DNA of 64,000 nucleotides. Source: Ptiloglossa arizonensis. Its lineage: Eukaryota; Arthropoda; Insecta; Hymenoptera; Colletidae. Positions 63,746 to 64,000 of the stretch are shown one piece after another. Location of the stretch: the NCBI RefSeq assembly GCF_051014685.1, contig NW_027478927.1:124001-188000 (forward strand). The letters are read 5' to 3'. The notes beneath the pieces are model-generated. The model made no database searches, was not told the origin of the DNA, and saw only the letters and a list, made by a program, of their open reading frames with translations. Both the position numbers and the translations under genes were made by a program. Each line of letters begins with the position of its first letter. Within the stretch, counting starts at the first letter, position 1.

Positions 63746-64000
63746 CTGCTGCTCCAAACGCTTAACCAGAATGGGCTAGGGAAAAATACACATACCGTTG
63801 TAATCGGGCGAGTTTCTACTTTCACACGCAACAGGAATTTTTGGGTTAGGTCAATCCGTTCGCGAGATATGGCAGATTGAAGCCAAGAAATGGTTGATAA
63901 GGCAAAAAATTTTTCGCAATTCTGCTGCTCCAAACGCTTAACCAGAATGGCCTAGGGAAAAAATACACATACCGTTGTAATCGGGCGAGTTTCTACTTTC

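Larger units (their letters stand above)
1..64000. repeat. Tandem satellite array, 177-bp monomer, fills the window
   Basis: Every part of the window is a copy of one 177-bp monomer in the same orientation. The landmark cgagatatgg falls at 1, 178, 355, 531 and 708, giving steps of 177, 177, 176 and 177, and it continues at this spacing to the end. About 361 monomers fit. Landmarks shared by nearly all copies are gctccaaacgctta, gtttctactttca and ggaatttttggg. There is no unique sequence, transposon or inversion between copies, and both window ends lie within monomers. Hand count of the first monomer gives about 43% GC and 9 CpG (observed/expected about 1.1). The length is close to one nucleosome repeat, as in many centromeric satellites. 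I do not recognise the family. The satellite assignment is certain; a centromeric role is inferred. Confidence 0.98.

Noticed and set aside
1..64000. CRISPR array
   Set aside because: There are no short direct repeats separated by unique spacers. The entire 177-bp period is repeated, and no cas-like gene is present.
1..64000. Transposable element or LTR/MITE tandem
   Set aside because: No terminal repeats, target-site duplications, polymerase or transposase frames were seen. Copies abut directly in one orientation at a fixed period.
1..64000. Known satellite families of similar length (primate alpha, 171 bp; Arabidopsis 178 bp; Brassica 176 bp)
   Set aside because: Length is similar, but I see no shared sequence with what I know of those families beyond the box-like 17-mers. 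I therefore do not assign a family or species.

Overview
The whole 64 kb window is one uninterrupted tandem satellite-DNA array. The monomer is 177 bp, for example 1-177, 178-354 and 355-530. About 361 head-to-tail monomers fit the window, all in the same orientation. Both window ends fall inside monomers, so the array extends beyond the window on both sides. I see no gene, RNA gene, transposon, CRISPR array or unique sequence anywhere. The short open frames that exist are by-products of the monomer and are listed under rejected items.

The array suggests a eukaryotic genome, most likely pericentromeric or centromeric heterochromatin. I do not recognise the satellite family and cannot name the species. 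One clue is CpG content. In the first monomer I count 9 CpG, 33 C and 43 G in 177 bases, an observed/expected ratio of about 1.1. That is unlike the CpG-depleted, heavily methylated satellites typical of vertebrates and many plants. It fits a lineage with little DNA methylation, such as many insects and other invertebrates. This is inference only.

The monomers fall into a small number of recurring variants, which I label A to G. Variants are told apart by blocks at monomer positions 11-24, 29-45, 54-57, 88-95, 103-110, 117-125 and 139-150. They recur in ordered strings, which are in turn duplicated as blocks of 2 to about 39 monomers. The layout is as follows. (1) 1-23.4 kb: overlapping 18/19-mer (about 3.18/3.36 kb), 30-mer (5.3 kb), 4-mer (0.7 kb) and 15-mer (2.65 kb) repetition. 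(2) 23.4-41.4 kb: very clean adjacent duplications with units of 1770, 4247, 1947 and about 1415 bp, plus a 2832-bp offset copy. (3) 41.4-46.3 kb: a return to left-side variants, including a 2.7-kb stretch nearly identical to 9.5-12.2 kb. (4) 46.3-64 kb: 9-mer and 2-mer duplications, then a block of about 6 kb duplicated at an offset of 6896 bp and carrying the most divergent monomers of the window.

The most interesting functional signal is at the monomer junction. The 17-mer gttcgcgagatatggga (for example 173-189) matches 8 of the 9 essential positions of the mammalian CENP-B box, and its only mismatch is a C-to-T change at a CpG. A second 17-mer, taccgttgtaatcgggc (108-124), matches 7 of 9. 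Several variants break one or both motifs, and the broken copies sit at fixed places in the block pattern. The array is therefore a candidate centromeric satellite with a higher-order structure of intact and broken boxes. That is a hypothesis, not a demonstrated function.
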